NCBI RefSeq assembly: GCF_002208135.1
Contig: NZ_CP021646.1
Coordinates: 2,358,001 to 2,422,000 of the forward strand
Direction of reading: 5' to 3'
DNA: 64,000 nucleotides
Source: Pseudoalteromonas piscicida
GTDB taxonomy: Bacteria; Pseudomonadota; Gammaproteobacteria; Enterobacterales; Alteromonadaceae
Shown: positions 1 through 9,013 of the stretch, piece by piece
How the letters are laid out: each line of letters starts with the position of its first letter
How positions within the stretch are numbered: the stretch's first letter is position 1
Made by a program: the position numbers and the translations under genes
The notes under the pieces: model-generated
The model's input: only the letters and a program-made list of their open reading frames with translations
Told to the model about the DNA's origin: nothing
Databases searched by the model: none

Positions 1-332
1 TACTTTTGTTCGAAAGCCCGACGCCACGTAGCTGTGGTATTGTTAAATTGGATGAAAATCAAGTTATTCAGGAGTTTCATGAAAAGGTCGAACACCCTCC
101 TGGCAACCTTGCCAGTGGCGCCCTCTTTATATTTTCACCTGAAGTCTATGAACGTTACTTCTCGCACCTAGAAGCGGATCGGCCCTATGAGCTCAGTCTG
201 GATGTAGTGCCTAGTATGATTGGTAAGTTACAAGGCTGGCTGGTCGATGAGCATTACATTGATATTGGTACACCAGAAAGCTACTCAGAAGCGCAAAAGA
301 TTGCCGCAAGTCAGGCAATGCCACTGTTATAA
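1..332 (+). CDS. Sugar-1-phosphate nucleotidyltransferase, C-terminal part (5' truncated by window edge)
   Basis: About 109 C-terminal residues are present and the frame is open to the window edge, so the start lies outside. The pattern EKVEHPPGNLASGALFIF, then an acidic stretch, then HYIDIGTPESYSEA is typical of the nucleotidyltransferase family that makes GDP- or UDP-activated sugars (heptose-1-phosphate guanylyltransferase and mannose-1-phosphate guanylyltransferase types). Such enzymes join a sugar 1-phosphate to an NTP in the cytoplasm. The substrate cannot be told from this fragment. Its neighbours (methyltransferase, acyltransferase, Maf glycosyltransferase) suggest a role in surface or flagellin sugar synthesis; that is inference from context. 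Confidence 0.75.
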   Translation, partial: LLFESPTPRSCGIVKLDENQVIQEFHEKVEHPPGNLASGALFIFSPEVYERYFSHLEADRPYELSLDVVPSMIGKLQGWLVDEHYIDIGTPESYSEAQKIAASQAMPLL

Positions 333-388
333 TGGCGCAAACTTTGCTTAACTTAAAAGAATAATCTAAGTCTAAGGATTTATAATTT

Positions 389-1066
389 ATGTCATTTTGT
401 CAAAACTGGGATCAACTTTACCGTAGTAATCAGCACATGTCCGTTTGGCCATGGAGCGAAATTGTGAGCGGAGCTCTGCGCAACACTAAGCTACGCGAGG
501 GCAATCCAGACTTTACTATTTTGGAAGTCGGATGTGGTGCTGGCGCAAACTTTCCCTTTTTTCTAAGTTATTGTCCCAACGTTTATGGTATTGATGGCAG
601 CGATTTCATTATTGGTGAGCTGAAACAAAGATTCACTAACATTTCAAATAATCTGTATGTGGGTGACTTTACACAACCCTGGCCCTTTCAAACACAGTTC
701 GACTTAATCGTCGACCGGGGCGCATCCGTACACAATCCAGCCAGTAGCATTCAGCGCTACCTAGATGAGGCTTACGATAAGCTTAAGCCTGGCGGTGTAT
801 TACTGATCACTGACTGGTTTAGCACTGAGCACTCTGATTATGCTAAAGCGCCTGAGTCGGTCGATGAATATACTAAAACAGGCTACACTTGGGGACCATT
901 TGCAGGTGTTGGAAACGTCAATTTCTTTAACGCAGACCTCATCCACCAGCTAGTATCGCGATTTGAAATTGTGTCACTCAGTCACGCTCAGTCTAGCGAG
1001 TACGGCAGCGATGGAGTACATGCTGCTTGGAGTATGGTACTGAAAAAGCCAGCTCATGAAGAATAA
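389..1066 (+). CDS. Class I SAM-dependent methyltransferase
   Basis: 225 residues. Motif I is clear at about residues 46-55 (LEVGCGAGAN), followed by the acidic GIDGSDF strand and the FDLIVDRGA segment with a late KLKPGGVLLITDWF motif, so this is a Rossmann-fold SAM-dependent methyltransferase. It is a cytoplasmic enzyme of unknown acceptor. It sits between a sugar nucleotidyltransferase and a FemAB-like acyltransferase and overlaps the latter's start by 11 bases, so the two are translationally coupled. A role in methylating a sugar on flagellin or surface polysaccharide is inferred from this context only. Confidence 0.8.
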   Translation: MSFCQNWDQLYRSNQHMSVWPWSEIVSGALRNTKLREGNPDFTILEVGCGAGANFPFFLSYCPNVYGIDGSDFIIGELKQRFTNISNNLYVGDFTQPWPFQTQFDLIVDRGASVHNPASSIQRYLDEAYDKLKPGGVLLITDWFSTEHSDYAKAPESVDEYTKTGYTWGPFAGVGNVNFFNADLIHQLVSRFEIVSLSHAQSSEYGSDGVHAAWSMVLKKPAHEE

Positions 1067-2033
1067 GTTTACTCTTGAGCGTTGTGAGCTGGACCATCAC
1101 TGGGACAGCTTTATCGCCACATCTCCCCATGGTAGTCCATTTATTCATAGCCAGTTTATTGCGCTGCTGGGTGTGAAGTATCACGCCTATTATTGCTGTA
1201 AAGGCAAAGAAAAAATAGCCGCTGTGCTACTGATCGTAGATGAAAGCGAAACTCAGGTCATCGGCCACCATGATGTTATCCATGACGGCATAGCGCATCG
1301 CAATATCAGTCACCTTAATCGTGCCCAGGGCCATTCCGAGTTGTTTGCTGCGCAAGAGTATATCGCTGAGTACCTCGCTGAGCATTACACTCACGTGAAT
1401 CTGAAGCTACATCCAAAAATCAAAGACATCCGTGCTTTCCTATGGGTCAACTATCATAATGACGGCCCTATGTTTGCAGCTGTGCCGCGCTATACTTCCA
1501 TACTTGAACTCGATGAATTTAGCACCACAGAGGTAGAACTTGAACAGTCTAATAACTACAGCAATAGCTCAGTATCAAGGCGTCAGGAGATACGCTATGG
1601 CATTAAAAAAGGAGTAACACTCCAGCCGTCACAAGACTTTGATTTGTTCGCTCAATATTACGGGTTGACCATGGCGCGTCAGGGAATTGAGGTCGATGGT
1701 AAGCAATTGTCGTCACTAGCACTAAGAATAAAAAGCTTAGCTGAACAGGGGCTACTATGTATGTATCAAGCACAAACTCAGGATCAAAAAATCGGTAGTT
1801 TTGCGACCTATTTAATTCATCAAGATACAGCTTACTATTTTTACGGAGCAAACCACCCAGACATGCGCGATAGCCATACTGGGACGGCTGTTTTATGGCA
1901 AGCCTTCCCGCTACTAGCGCAAAAAGGCATTTCGCGATTGGATTTAGAGGGGATTAACAGTCCGCAGAGGGGCTGGTTCAAGCTGAGTTTCGGTGGCAAT
2001 ATCGAACCATATTTTCATATTAGGCTTGGCTAA
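1056..2033 (+). CDS. FemAB/GNAT-like acyltransferase
   Basis: 325 residues. The C-terminal half has the features of the BioF2-like/FemAB acetyltransferase fold: a GSFATYLIHQDTAYYFYGA strand pair, then HTGTAVLWQAF and the closing LDLEGINSPQRGWFKLSFGG, where the FK-FGG signature is characteristic. Members transfer acyl or aminoacyl groups to sugars or cell-wall precursors. The start overlaps the end of the preceding methyltransferase, so the genes form one unit. The stop is followed at once by a hairpin facing the convergent oxidoreductase gene. The acceptor is unknown; N-acylation of an amino sugar is a reasonable inference. Confidence 0.7.
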   Translation: MKNKFTLERCELDHHWDSFIATSPHGSPFIHSQFIALLGVKYHAYYCCKGKEKIAAVLLIVDESETQVIGHHDVIHDGIAHRNISHLNRAQGHSELFAAQEYIAEYLAEHYTHVNLKLHPKIKDIRAFLWVNYHNDGPMFAAVPRYTSILELDEFSTTEVELEQSNNYSNSSVSRRQEIRYGIKKGVTLQPSQDFDLFAQYYGLTMARQGIEVDGKQLSSLALRIKSLAEQGLLCMYQAQTQDQKIGSFATYLIHQDTAYYFYGANHPDMRDSHTGTAVLWQAFPLLAQKGISRLDLEGINSPQRGWFKLSFGGNIEPYFHIRLG

Positions 2034-2038
2034 CGCAG

Positions 2039-2061
2039 GCCGACGCTTAACTCGCGTCGGC
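2039..2061. terminator. Hairpin between convergent genes
   Basis: An 8-bp perfect inverted repeat (GCCGACGC / GCGTCGGC) with a 7-base loop lies between the converging acyltransferase and oxidoreductase genes and contains the stop codon of the latter. No U-tract follows on either strand, so terminator function is uncertain. Confidence 0.4.
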
Positions 2062-3426
2062 TACCCGCATAATTGACTCATAAGCCTCAATCAATACCTC
2101 AGCCTGACGCCAGCATTTTCCACTGAAACGACCCGAGACAACGACGTTGTCGACGCAGTTTGTTAATGTCTCGTAATTCTGCTGATTAACGGCCTGAAAC
2201 TCTGTTGTTGGAACTGGAAAAGTGTTATTGATCACTTGAATATGACCGCTTACAAGCTTCGCTTCTGGATCGACAATCCCCATCTCCTTGAGTTGCTCGA
2301 TAACCTCTGCTTGTGTAAAGGAGCTTACTTCATCAGGACTGCACAAAATCTCCGCGGATATGTGATGATGTGTGCTTCGACCAATTAAATTTGGATATAA
2401 CGTCAAACGAAAAATAGCGCTGTCTGGATCCCAAACCCAAAGATAATGGGAGTCTCTATCTAGTAAAGGACAGTCAAAATTTAGATGAAAAATCAGTGCA
2501 GTTCGCAAGGTAACTTGGCCTCTGGAAGGCGTCAGCCCCATTGCACTCAAGGCAATGAAAGGTGGAGCACTCCAGAATAAAAAGTCACACTTTAACACTC
2601 GTTCAGTATTAGCCAACACCAAGTTGGTAACCTTACTGTTGTGATGCACTATTTGTGTAACTCGCTCTGAAGTAATGATTTCTACTCCTGCTTGTTCAAC
2701 CTGCTGTTGCAGTTGCGTTACCCAGTAACCAATCCCCTCCCCCGTGGTTGGATAGTAATAGGTTACCTCACTGAGGTTATCTTGCGCCTTACGTTTTTGA
2801 AAGTCAGATTCACGCTGGTATCCAAGCTTAGCATCAAATGCTGGTAACTGCTTGAGGTTCGCAGTCACATCTGCAGGTAATGCGAGAATGCGTGTGAATC
2901 CAAACAGCCCTGCCGCCATTGTTAACTCCTTCAGTGGCGCATCCTTACCATAGAGCTTTTCTAAAATAGGCAGCACAATACTTTCAGTAAAAACAATACC
3001 CAAGGAGTCTACACAATAATCGTAAATCAGGTCAGTATCCGGTAGTTCTGTACAATTGATCAGTTCACCGCAGCCACGTAAGTAAGTCTCTTTTGGTAAC
3101 TTAGTCGCATCTGGAAATGGACTGTTCAAATCCCAACTACCGCCGAAGTAATTTCCTGAGCGTAGTCTAGATATTTTATTCCAACAGCCACTATCGGCAT
3201 CCGAAAACAAAATCTTATCAAGCTCTTCTATTCCAGTAGCATTAGGTATATGCGAACCCATATCGTAAGCAGCACCAGAGCTATCTTTCACGGAACAAAA
3301 CAAACCACCAACGGTTTCTGCCTGTTCAATCAGTACCACATTGGTAAAGCGTTGCTTTAACAGTAAAGCTGCGACCAGACCACATATACCTCCCCCAACG
3401 ACTACCGCTTGACTATTTGCCATCAT
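2047..3426 (-). CDS. FAD-dependent oxidoreductase, amine oxidase / UDP-galactopyranose mutase-like
   Basis: 459 residues. The N-terminus carries the dinucleotide-binding fingerprint VVVGGGICGLVAALLL followed by an acidic residue (IEQAETVGG), as in the NAD(P)/FAD oxidoreductases of the protoporphyrinogen oxidase, amine oxidase and UDP-galactopyranose mutase superfamily. The AYDMGSHIPN stretch and the C-terminal VVSGRFSGKCWRQAEVLIEAYESI segment fit this fold. The gene overlaps the upstream DUF4910 gene by about 4 bases, so they are co-transcribed, and it ends the flaG-fliDST-maf chain. Sugar-ring modification is inferred; the exact reaction is unknown. A second ATG directly follows the first. 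Confidence 0.72.
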   Translation of the reverse strand: MMANSQAVVVGGGICGLVAALLLKQRFTNVVLIEQAETVGGLFCSVKDSSGAAYDMGSHIPNATGIEELDKILFSDADSGCWNKISRLRSGNYFGGSWDLNSPFPDATKLPKETYLRGCGELINCTELPDTDLIYDYCVDSLGIVFTESIVLPILEKLYGKDAPLKELTMAAGLFGFTRILALPADVTANLKQLPAFDAKLGYQRESDFQKRKAQDNLSEVTYYYPTTGEGIGYWVTQLQQQVEQAGVEIITSERVTQIVHHNSKVTNLVLANTERVLKCDFLFWSAPPFIALSAMGLTPSRGQVTLRTALIFHLNFDCPLLDRDSHYLWVWDPDSAIFRLTLYPNLIGRSTHHHISAEILCSPDEVSSFTQAEVIEQLKEMGIVDPEAKLVSGHIQVINNTFPVPTTEFQAVNQQNYETLTNCVDNVVVSGRFSGKCWRQAEVLIEAYESIMRVADAS

Positions 3427-4748
3427 GACTCCTCCCTATTAGGAGATAACATTTTTAGCAGCGCATGTCCCTCAAGTTTATTGATTGCATTTGCAAACTC
3501 CGTAACCGGTTGATTGTACTTACGTGCAATATCTATCGTGTCATGTTCCCCGTCGCTGTAGCAAAGTAGCATCTTGATATGATTTAGTTCATCCAGTTGG
3601 CGGGTTCGCTCTTCACTAAAAAAGCTGAGAGTCGGGTATAAATCACGACTACCCAAATTGGGCTCACCATAAGGATGCGTGTTTTCAAACCGCGCACTTT
3701 GCTCAAAGGCTAGGAAAATCTTTTCCAGTTTGTCTATGCTATCTAATAACGGCTTGATCCCCATATATTCTTTGTCATCTAATGATGTGTGGTATTCCTT
3801 ATAGCCCGTGTGAAAACTGCGGCTTACACAACATACGGGGAACTGAAACCCAGGGGCATTATACTGACGCTCATCAGAGCCACTCAGTGGTGTGAACGGA
3901 ATATTGCTATGGCCATATCCTTCTTCGCTAAGATGATAAAGCAGCTTATCTAGTAAACCGTTATCATTTCGACTGTGCTTAAACACTAGCTCCCGTGGAC
4001 TTCCGCCCAAGCAATTCAGTACAAGCCCTGAAACTAAGTTTTGGCGGAAATGATTTTGCATTACATGTAACATCCCCAAACTTCCAATGGTCTCGGGGTG
4101 AAGCGCAAAACGGTATGAGTAGCGGCGCTTTGGCCACTGTTTTATTCGATGATAAAGCCCAAGCAACACCAGAGGACCACTAAGCTCATTGTTCGCCATA
4201 GAGGGGTGGCATAAATAAGAACTAAGTAGCACTTCCTGTTTAGATTGCCCTGCAAGCAGCGTGTGCTCGATATCTAAATGGCCGTCCACAAATTTACTTT
4301 TAATTACAGCTCGATACTGACCAGCCTTTAGTTCATCTCTACGTGTTTGGCTCAGGCAAAATCCCCAACGCTTTTTATAGTAACTCGTAACATAGGGAAC
4401 TGCTTCTGGTAATTCAGGTAGGCTATACAGGTGAGGCTGGAGTTCTTCTAGCGTTAAGATCTTATCTACTGGCTCAGAATAATTAACAACTTCAAGGTTA
4501 AGCCGTTTTATGTCAGCAATACGTTCGCCGTCAGGGCCCACCAAGTAAGCCTCATCACATTGCCACTCCTGAGGGACCTGCCAGTCAAATAAAGCAGTGC
4601 CAGTTGGAATAGATAGTCGCTCCAATGGCATATATCGTCCAAAGATGTCGTAACTTTGTCTGAGCCCAGGCCCTGTGATAGACCTTAAGATTGGAAACAA
4701 CTCGTCATAAAGGTCACTGTAAAATTGCTCACTTTCTTCGTAGTGCAC
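3423..4748 (-). CDS. DUF4910/M28-like aminopeptidase-fold protein
   Basis: 441 residues. I recognise the DUF4910 architecture: an N-terminal domain starting SDLYDELFPILRSITGPGLRQ, a zinc-peptidase-like core with SSYLCHPSMANNELSGP at about residue 180, the FALHPETIGS and PLSGSDERQYNAPG motifs, and a small C-terminal winged-helix-like segment. Relatives usually sit in polysaccharide or flagellin-glycan loci with unknown substrate. As I recall the family, the core reads ANDNLSG, so the N-E here may alter a metal ligand; this needs an alignment. It starts 2 bases after maf ends, so it belongs to the same unit. Confidence 0.7.
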   Translation of the reverse strand: MHYEESEQFYSDLYDELFPILRSITGPGLRQSYDIFGRYMPLERLSIPTGTALFDWQVPQEWQCDEAYLVGPDGERIADIKRLNLEVVNYSEPVDKILTLEELQPHLYSLPELPEAVPYVTSYYKKRWGFCLSQTRRDELKAGQYRAVIKSKFVDGHLDIEHTLLAGQSKQEVLLSSYLCHPSMANNELSGPLVLLGLYHRIKQWPKRRYSYRFALHPETIGSLGMLHVMQNHFRQNLVSGLVLNCLGGSPRELVFKHSRNDNGLLDKLLYHLSEEGYGHSNIPFTPLSGSDERQYNAPGFQFPVCCVSRSFHTGYKEYHTSLDDKEYMGIKPLLDSIDKLEKIFLAFEQSARFENTHPYGEPNLGSRDLYPTLSFFSEERTRQLDELNHIKMLLCYSDGEHDTIDIARKYNQPVTEFANAINKLEGHALLKMLSPNREES

Positions 4749-4750
4749 TA

Positions 4751-6835
4751 CTACAACTCCTTTCCTAGATCACATTTTTCAGTGTAATGATCACAAAAAT
4801 GAGTATAAATTTCCTTGATATAACTCATCCAAAGCTGATTCAGCCTTTCATATTGTGCTAAACAAAAAGTTTCATCTTCGTATGTATAAAGTAAGGTTAT
4901 CATCGGACAGTGATAATACAGTAGCGACCCTTTTACCAAGTGAAATAGGTGTCCCAGAATAGAGTCTCGATATGCAAACAAATAGCGTGATTGACGTCTT
5001 AGCTGATCCGCTGCTTCTTGCCTAGACTTCACGGGTTCTGACGCTATCTCACAAATATGCAAAACAAGTTCATTAAGGCTATCTAGTGCAATAAATTCGT
5101 CACTTACATCATCAAGATTAAATACGTTAAAGCAATCAGACTTAATTAATTCTACAGTTTCAGTAATATCATAATCTGCTTCAATATCGAGTAAGTCATC
5201 TGCTTTTACTGGTAGAGCCTTTTCAATTTTAGCGCCGCTCCCGATATTTAAACATGTATTGACGTCATAATAATTAAGCAGCTTTTCTAGTTGGGCATGA
5301 GCGATCATAAATAGATCGTTTGATACAACGATGCCACCGAGATTACCGTCTAAAGTGTGGCCTTGTATCTCTAAGTGGCCCAACCCCAACGATTCATCAT
5401 CGTCATTACTAGGCCTGTAAATACTGTCTTTACTGTGATGAGCGCCTCTTGGGTCTTTTCCATTATCAACGCCAAATAGGTACACATTTCTAAACCCTAA
5501 ATACAAGGCAAATGATAAAGCGGTATTTGCAACAACTGGATTACTATACGGGATTTTTGGCAAAGTCTGTGACATATAACGCAATGCGATAATGTCCATC
5601 ATCGAAGTACCAGCCTCAGAGCCTTTTGCAGCGATGCCAGCCCATTTGTATCTTTTATTTGTATCTGGGTATAAGGTGCTTAACCCGATTAGATTGGTAT
5701 TTTGATAAACCTCTGGTGGAACAATATCACCAAAGATTTTGTAATTTGAATATGGCCTTTCTACTAAAACGTGGAAATCAACTGGGATCCCCTTCCTGTA
5801 CAAAGTGGCGATCGAAGTGCCTGCAGCAATTACAATTGCTTTTTTGTGATTGCGCTTAATAAAATCTTCAGCTTCATCTAATGAAGGGCCATTGCCTATA
5901 ATGAAAACAGGTGTGTCTTTATTTAAGTTTGTGCTCGCCTTGGTAAGCCATGCCGCTTTGTTTCTAACATGATGAATGCTGTGTGCTAACCCTGTCACGG
6001 CGTCATTATAAAATCCGTGCCCAAATTGAAAGCGGAAATAATCCTTCGCCCATTGTTGAATAAGCACATTCAATCGTGCATCTGGTGTGTGCTGATAACA
6101 AAAGCTTCTAACTAGAGCAAATGCGCCAACATCTTCAGCTATTTTTTCAATGTCTCGGATAAACGTACTATGGTCAACGCCCAAGTGAAAAAATAAGCAT
6201 CCACCCTGCTCGTCAATATCTGAAATAATCTGGTACCAGTCGGTACAAAATAGGCTCGCAAAAAACTGTTCAAAGTCGGGCTCAATTAGGAAAGTATAAT
6301 CAAACTGAGTCCGTTCAAACAATAATGGGATGTGATACCCCAAACCAATACCAAAAATAATTGCTGTTGGGAAATGTTCAGGTAAATGAGTTAATTTTTC
6401 TTCGCCTTGGTTTCGAATATCAACCATCAAGTTAGTCAGTTCGGTCATATAACGGACATGTAGGCGATCATCTTCTTGATTTTGACCGTAGCCGGTATAA
6501 TCAGTAAGGCTTAGTACAGGTTTACTGAGCTGCTTTTCAACTTGAGTTTGAGTTTGTTCTATCGGTGACTGAGAATAAATAGGCGCTGTGCAGCCCTTTG
6601 GAATAAAGTTACCATGCCCTGATGCAGTCACGTGCAGACAAAAGTCTTCACGAACATGATACTCCTTGATGGTCTGTGCAATACTGGGGAAATATTTTTC
6701 GAAACTTTTTACATTTTGATTAAAACGTTCGTTAGCTTCTTCAGCAAACTTGGCTTCTTTAGCCTGATGAGCAGCGGTATCCGAAAGTTGCTCACTCAGA
6801 GACTCTAATTGTTGTGATAAGGGGTCTTTGTTCAT
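4751..6835 (-). CDS. Motility accessory factor (Maf) glycosyltransferase, DUF115
   Basis: 694 residues, the usual size for Maf proteins. The central DUF115 core begins near residue 305 with PVFIIGNGPSLDEAEDF and continues through VIAAGTSIATLYRKGIPVDFHV and NVYLFGVDNG. Maf enzymes move a nonulosonic acid (pseudaminic or legionaminic type) from CMP onto Ser/Thr of flagellin in the cytoplasm before export. The gene follows fliT by 18 bases and is followed by two sugar-related genes, and three flagellin genes lie nearby, all of which fit flagellin glycosylation. No nonulosonic acid synthase gene is inside the window. Confidence 0.85.
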   Translation of the reverse strand: MNKDPLSQQLESLSEQLSDTAAHQAKEAKFAEEANERFNQNVKSFEKYFPSIAQTIKEYHVREDFCLHVTASGHGNFIPKGCTAPIYSQSPIEQTQTQVEKQLSKPVLSLTDYTGYGQNQEDDRLHVRYMTELTNLMVDIRNQGEEKLTHLPEHFPTAIIFGIGLGYHIPLLFERTQFDYTFLIEPDFEQFFASLFCTDWYQIISDIDEQGGCLFFHLGVDHSTFIRDIEKIAEDVGAFALVRSFCYQHTPDARLNVLIQQWAKDYFRFQFGHGFYNDAVTGLAHSIHHVRNKAAWLTKASTNLNKDTPVFIIGNGPSLDEAEDFIKRNHKKAIVIAAGTSIATLYRKGIPVDFHVLVERPYSNYKIFGDIVPPEVYQNTNLIGLSTLYPDTNKRYKWAGIAAKGSEAGTSMMDIIALRYMSQTLPKIPYSNPVVANTALSFALYLGFRNVYLFGVDNGKDPRGAHHSKDSIYRPSNDDDESLGLGHLEIQGHTLDGNLGGIVVSNDLFMIAHAQLEKLLNYYDVNTCLNIGSGAKIEKALPVKADDLLDIEADYDITETVELIKSDCFNVFNLDDVSDEFIALDSLNELVLHICEIASEPVKSRQEAADQLRRQSRYLFAYRDSILGHLFHLVKGSLLYYHCPMITLLYTYEDETFCLAQYERLNQLWMSYIKEIYTHFCDHYTEKCDLGKEL

Positions 6836-6853
6836 ACATTTGCCAGTGTCGTA

Positions 6854-7150
6854 TTAAATATTTTTATACGCTTTGATCTTTTTTTTATTGCCAATAACTT
6901 GTGATAGTTCTTTTGCAACAGCGCTTTTTTCCTGCTGCAACTGGCTCATTATTGATTGGATTTGATTGAATATGACTAAAGCCGAGTGTTGAGCTTGTTC
7001 TGAATCAGCTAACACTTCAGCTGTTAATGTTGTCCGGAGCTGTTTGTCTATCTGAATGAAAAGACATTGAGCCTCTTCCAACTCACCTGCCTGACAAGCA
7101 GCATCCAGCTTATTAAGGGTTGCTTCTATGTGAGTTAACTCAGCCGACAT
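6854..7150 (-). CDS. fliT: FliT-like flagellar chaperone / hypothetical small protein
   Basis: 98 residues from the ATG at 7150, which overlaps the 3' end of fliS by 11 bases; an upstream in-frame ATG would overlap it more. The protein is mostly helical and charged with no signal peptide. Size, helicity and position directly after fliS match FliT, the export chaperone for FliD. The family is poorly conserved and I see no diagnostic motif, so the assignment rests mainly on gene order. It is followed by maf after 18 bases. Confidence 0.55.
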   Translation of the reverse strand: MSAELTHIEATLNKLDAACQAGELEEAQCLFIQIDKQLRTTLTAEVLADSEQAQHSALVIFNQIQSIMSQLQQEKSAVAKELSQVIGNKKKIKAYKNI

Positions 7151-7568
7151 TAGCATCCGCGCCGTTAGCATCCAGTGTCTGCTTACGTACATCAATTGGA
7201 ATCGCGTCCCAAGCAGACTTGATTTCCTTCAGCAAATTCGATACTTCATCAATTATAGCAGGATCATTTTGCATGCTAGCATCTAACAACCTGTCTAACA
7301 TGTATGAATAGAGGGCATACAGATTCTCTGTTACCTCGCCACCAACTTCAAAGTCTAAGCTTCCACGAAGTGCTTCAATGATGGCTGAAGCCTTAGAAAT
7401 ATGTTCTGCTTTGGCTTCGAGGTGACGCTTTTCAATAGATACCTTTGCAAGTACCATTTTTTCAACGGCACCAGCCATCAACATTTGAATTATTTCATAG
7501 CGGTCTGCACCTGCAACTCTCGTTTTCAATGCTTCTCTTTGGTAATTTTTGACTCGGGCGTTATACAT
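7140..7568 (-). CDS. fliS: Flagellar export chaperone FliS
   Basis: 142 residues. FliS binds newly made flagellin in the cytoplasm, stops premature polymerisation and hands it to the export gate. The N-terminus MYNARVKNYQREAL, the LMAGAVEKMVLA helix and the ALRGSLDFEVGGEVTENLYALYSYMLDRL segment are typical of the family. The C-terminal tail is slightly longer than usual. It lies 17 bases downstream of fliD and overlaps the fliT-like gene, giving a fliD-fliS-fliT order as in other polar flagellates. Confidence 0.93.
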   Translation of the reverse strand: MYNARVKNYQREALKTRVAGADRYEIIQMLMAGAVEKMVLAKVSIEKRHLEAKAEHISKASAIIEALRGSLDFEVGGEVTENLYALYSYMLDRLLDASMQNDPAIIDEVSNLLKEIKSAWDAIPIDVRKQTLDANGADANVG

Positions 7569-7585
7569 ATCACATGCCTCTTGGT

Positions 7586-8995
7586 TTACTTAGATTTAGT
7601 GAAGCCAGGTAAATTTGCTAATTGAGCACCTAAATAGGACTGTGTTTGTTGCATTTGAGCAATCAACACGTCTAGACCAGCATATTTTTGACGTAACCCT
7701 TCTTCCATCGATTTCATTCGATATTCATGATTCAGGACGTCATCTTCTAAATCATCTAACTGGCTATTTAAGCTCGTCTCACGTTGCTTCAATATGCCTT
7801 TAGAATCGACGTAATTACCTAGCAACTCTTCAAGTTGTTTAGCTACACCGTTATCACCTGCAAAAGCCTTGCCAATATCATCGTAGTTATCGTCCATAGC
7901 TTCATTAAGACTTCTTACCAGTGAAGATTTTTCAAGATATCCATCTTTTTTAACGCCTAGGCCAATATCAAAAATGGAACCAAATGGACCTGCGTCTGTA
8001 AGCTCTGACGATAGAGTCGATATCATCTGGTCGCTCAATGTCCTCATTGAGGAGTCACCGTTTAACGGTCTACCAACTCGAGTGTGAAGACCAATAGTGC
8101 CAATCAAATTATTATAATTTGCAATAAACTCGTCAATCATTTTGCTAATAGATTCACGATCGTAATCAATATTTAATTTAGCTGTCGCATAACCATCAGT
8201 ATCGTTACCTTCACTAACTTCAAGGGCTCTAATCGTCATGTCTTGCACCGCATCCTTGAATGTGTTGCTATCACTCGTCACTTCTAGGCCATCGACAGTA
8301 ATGATTGCGTTCTGCGCGGCTTGAACTGTTGTCATTCCAGCAGCACCACCACCAGATGCAGTTGTGCTTATTGCATCAAGCTCTGCAGTATCCGAAGTTA
8401 TCGTTAAGTCGTTATTGTCGCCAGTGACATTAGAAGTAAGTACGAGCTTAGAACCAACATTACCTGTATTCACGATATTCGCGGTTACCCCGAAATTAGA
8501 TTCGGAAGAATTTATTGCGTCTCTAAGCTCAGCAAGCGTCATTCCCGCTGTAACATCTAAATCAAATGACTTATCTGGCCCAGCTCCAAACGAAAGTGTC
8601 CCTCCGGATGCACTTACGACCGCATCAGTCGATGCAAATGCGTCGTCTGCTGAAATAATTCGGCTACCCTCTGCCAATTGTTTGACGGCAACTTTAAAGT
8701 TTCCTACGGATATATCTGATGTTGGAGTAACGCTGATTATATCTCCGCCACTAGGTTGGGTAATGTTTGCTACTCGCTTACCAAAGTTCTCAGGATCTGC
8801 AAGCTTCGCCATCGTATCTTTGAGTTTAGAGATTGCTGACTTTAACTCACCAACCGCAGATAACTCCACTTTTAAAGAGTCTTCTTTTTTGGCAAATGCT
8901 TGTAACTTAGGAACATTTTCAGCATCAATTGTCGCTTTAATGATGCTTTCTAAGTCAAGCCCCGAGCCTATACCCGCTGATGTAATTAATGGCAT
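7586..8995 (-). CDS. fliD: Flagellar hook-associated protein 2 (filament cap) FliD
   Basis: 469 residues. FliD forms the cap at the filament tip and guides flagellin assembly. The N-terminal ITSAGIGSGLDLESIIKATIDAE is the FliD_N signature, the middle has FliD_C (ANAIITVDGLEVTSDSNTFKDAVQDMTIRAL), and the C-terminus ends in a coiled-coil region (RETSLNSQLDDLEDDVLNHEYRMKSMEEGLRQKYAGLDVLIAQMQQTQSYL). It follows flaG by 18 bases and precedes fliS by 17, so it is in the flaG-fliDST-maf unit. Confidence 0.95.
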   Translation of the reverse strand: MPLITSAGIGSGLDLESIIKATIDAENVPKLQAFAKKEDSLKVELSAVGELKSAISKLKDTMAKLADPENFGKRVANITQPSGGDIISVTPTSDISVGNFKVAVKQLAEGSRIISADDAFASTDAVVSASGGTLSFGAGPDKSFDLDVTAGMTLAELRDAINSSESNFGVTANIVNTGNVGSKLVLTSNVTGDNNDLTITSDTAELDAISTTASGGGAAGMTTVQAAQNAIITVDGLEVTSDSNTFKDAVQDMTIRALEVSEGNDTDGYATAKLNIDYDRESISKMIDEFIANYNNLIGTIGLHTRVGRPLNGDSSMRTLSDQMISTLSSELTDAGPFGSIFDIGLGVKKDGYLEKSSLVRSLNEAMDDNYDDIGKAFAGDNGVAKQLEELLGNYVDSKGILKQRETSLNSQLDDLEDDVLNHEYRMKSMEEGLRQKYAGLDVLIAQMQQTQSYLGAQLANLPGFTKSK

Positions 8996-9013
8996 ACAAC
9001 CTCCAACCCAATA

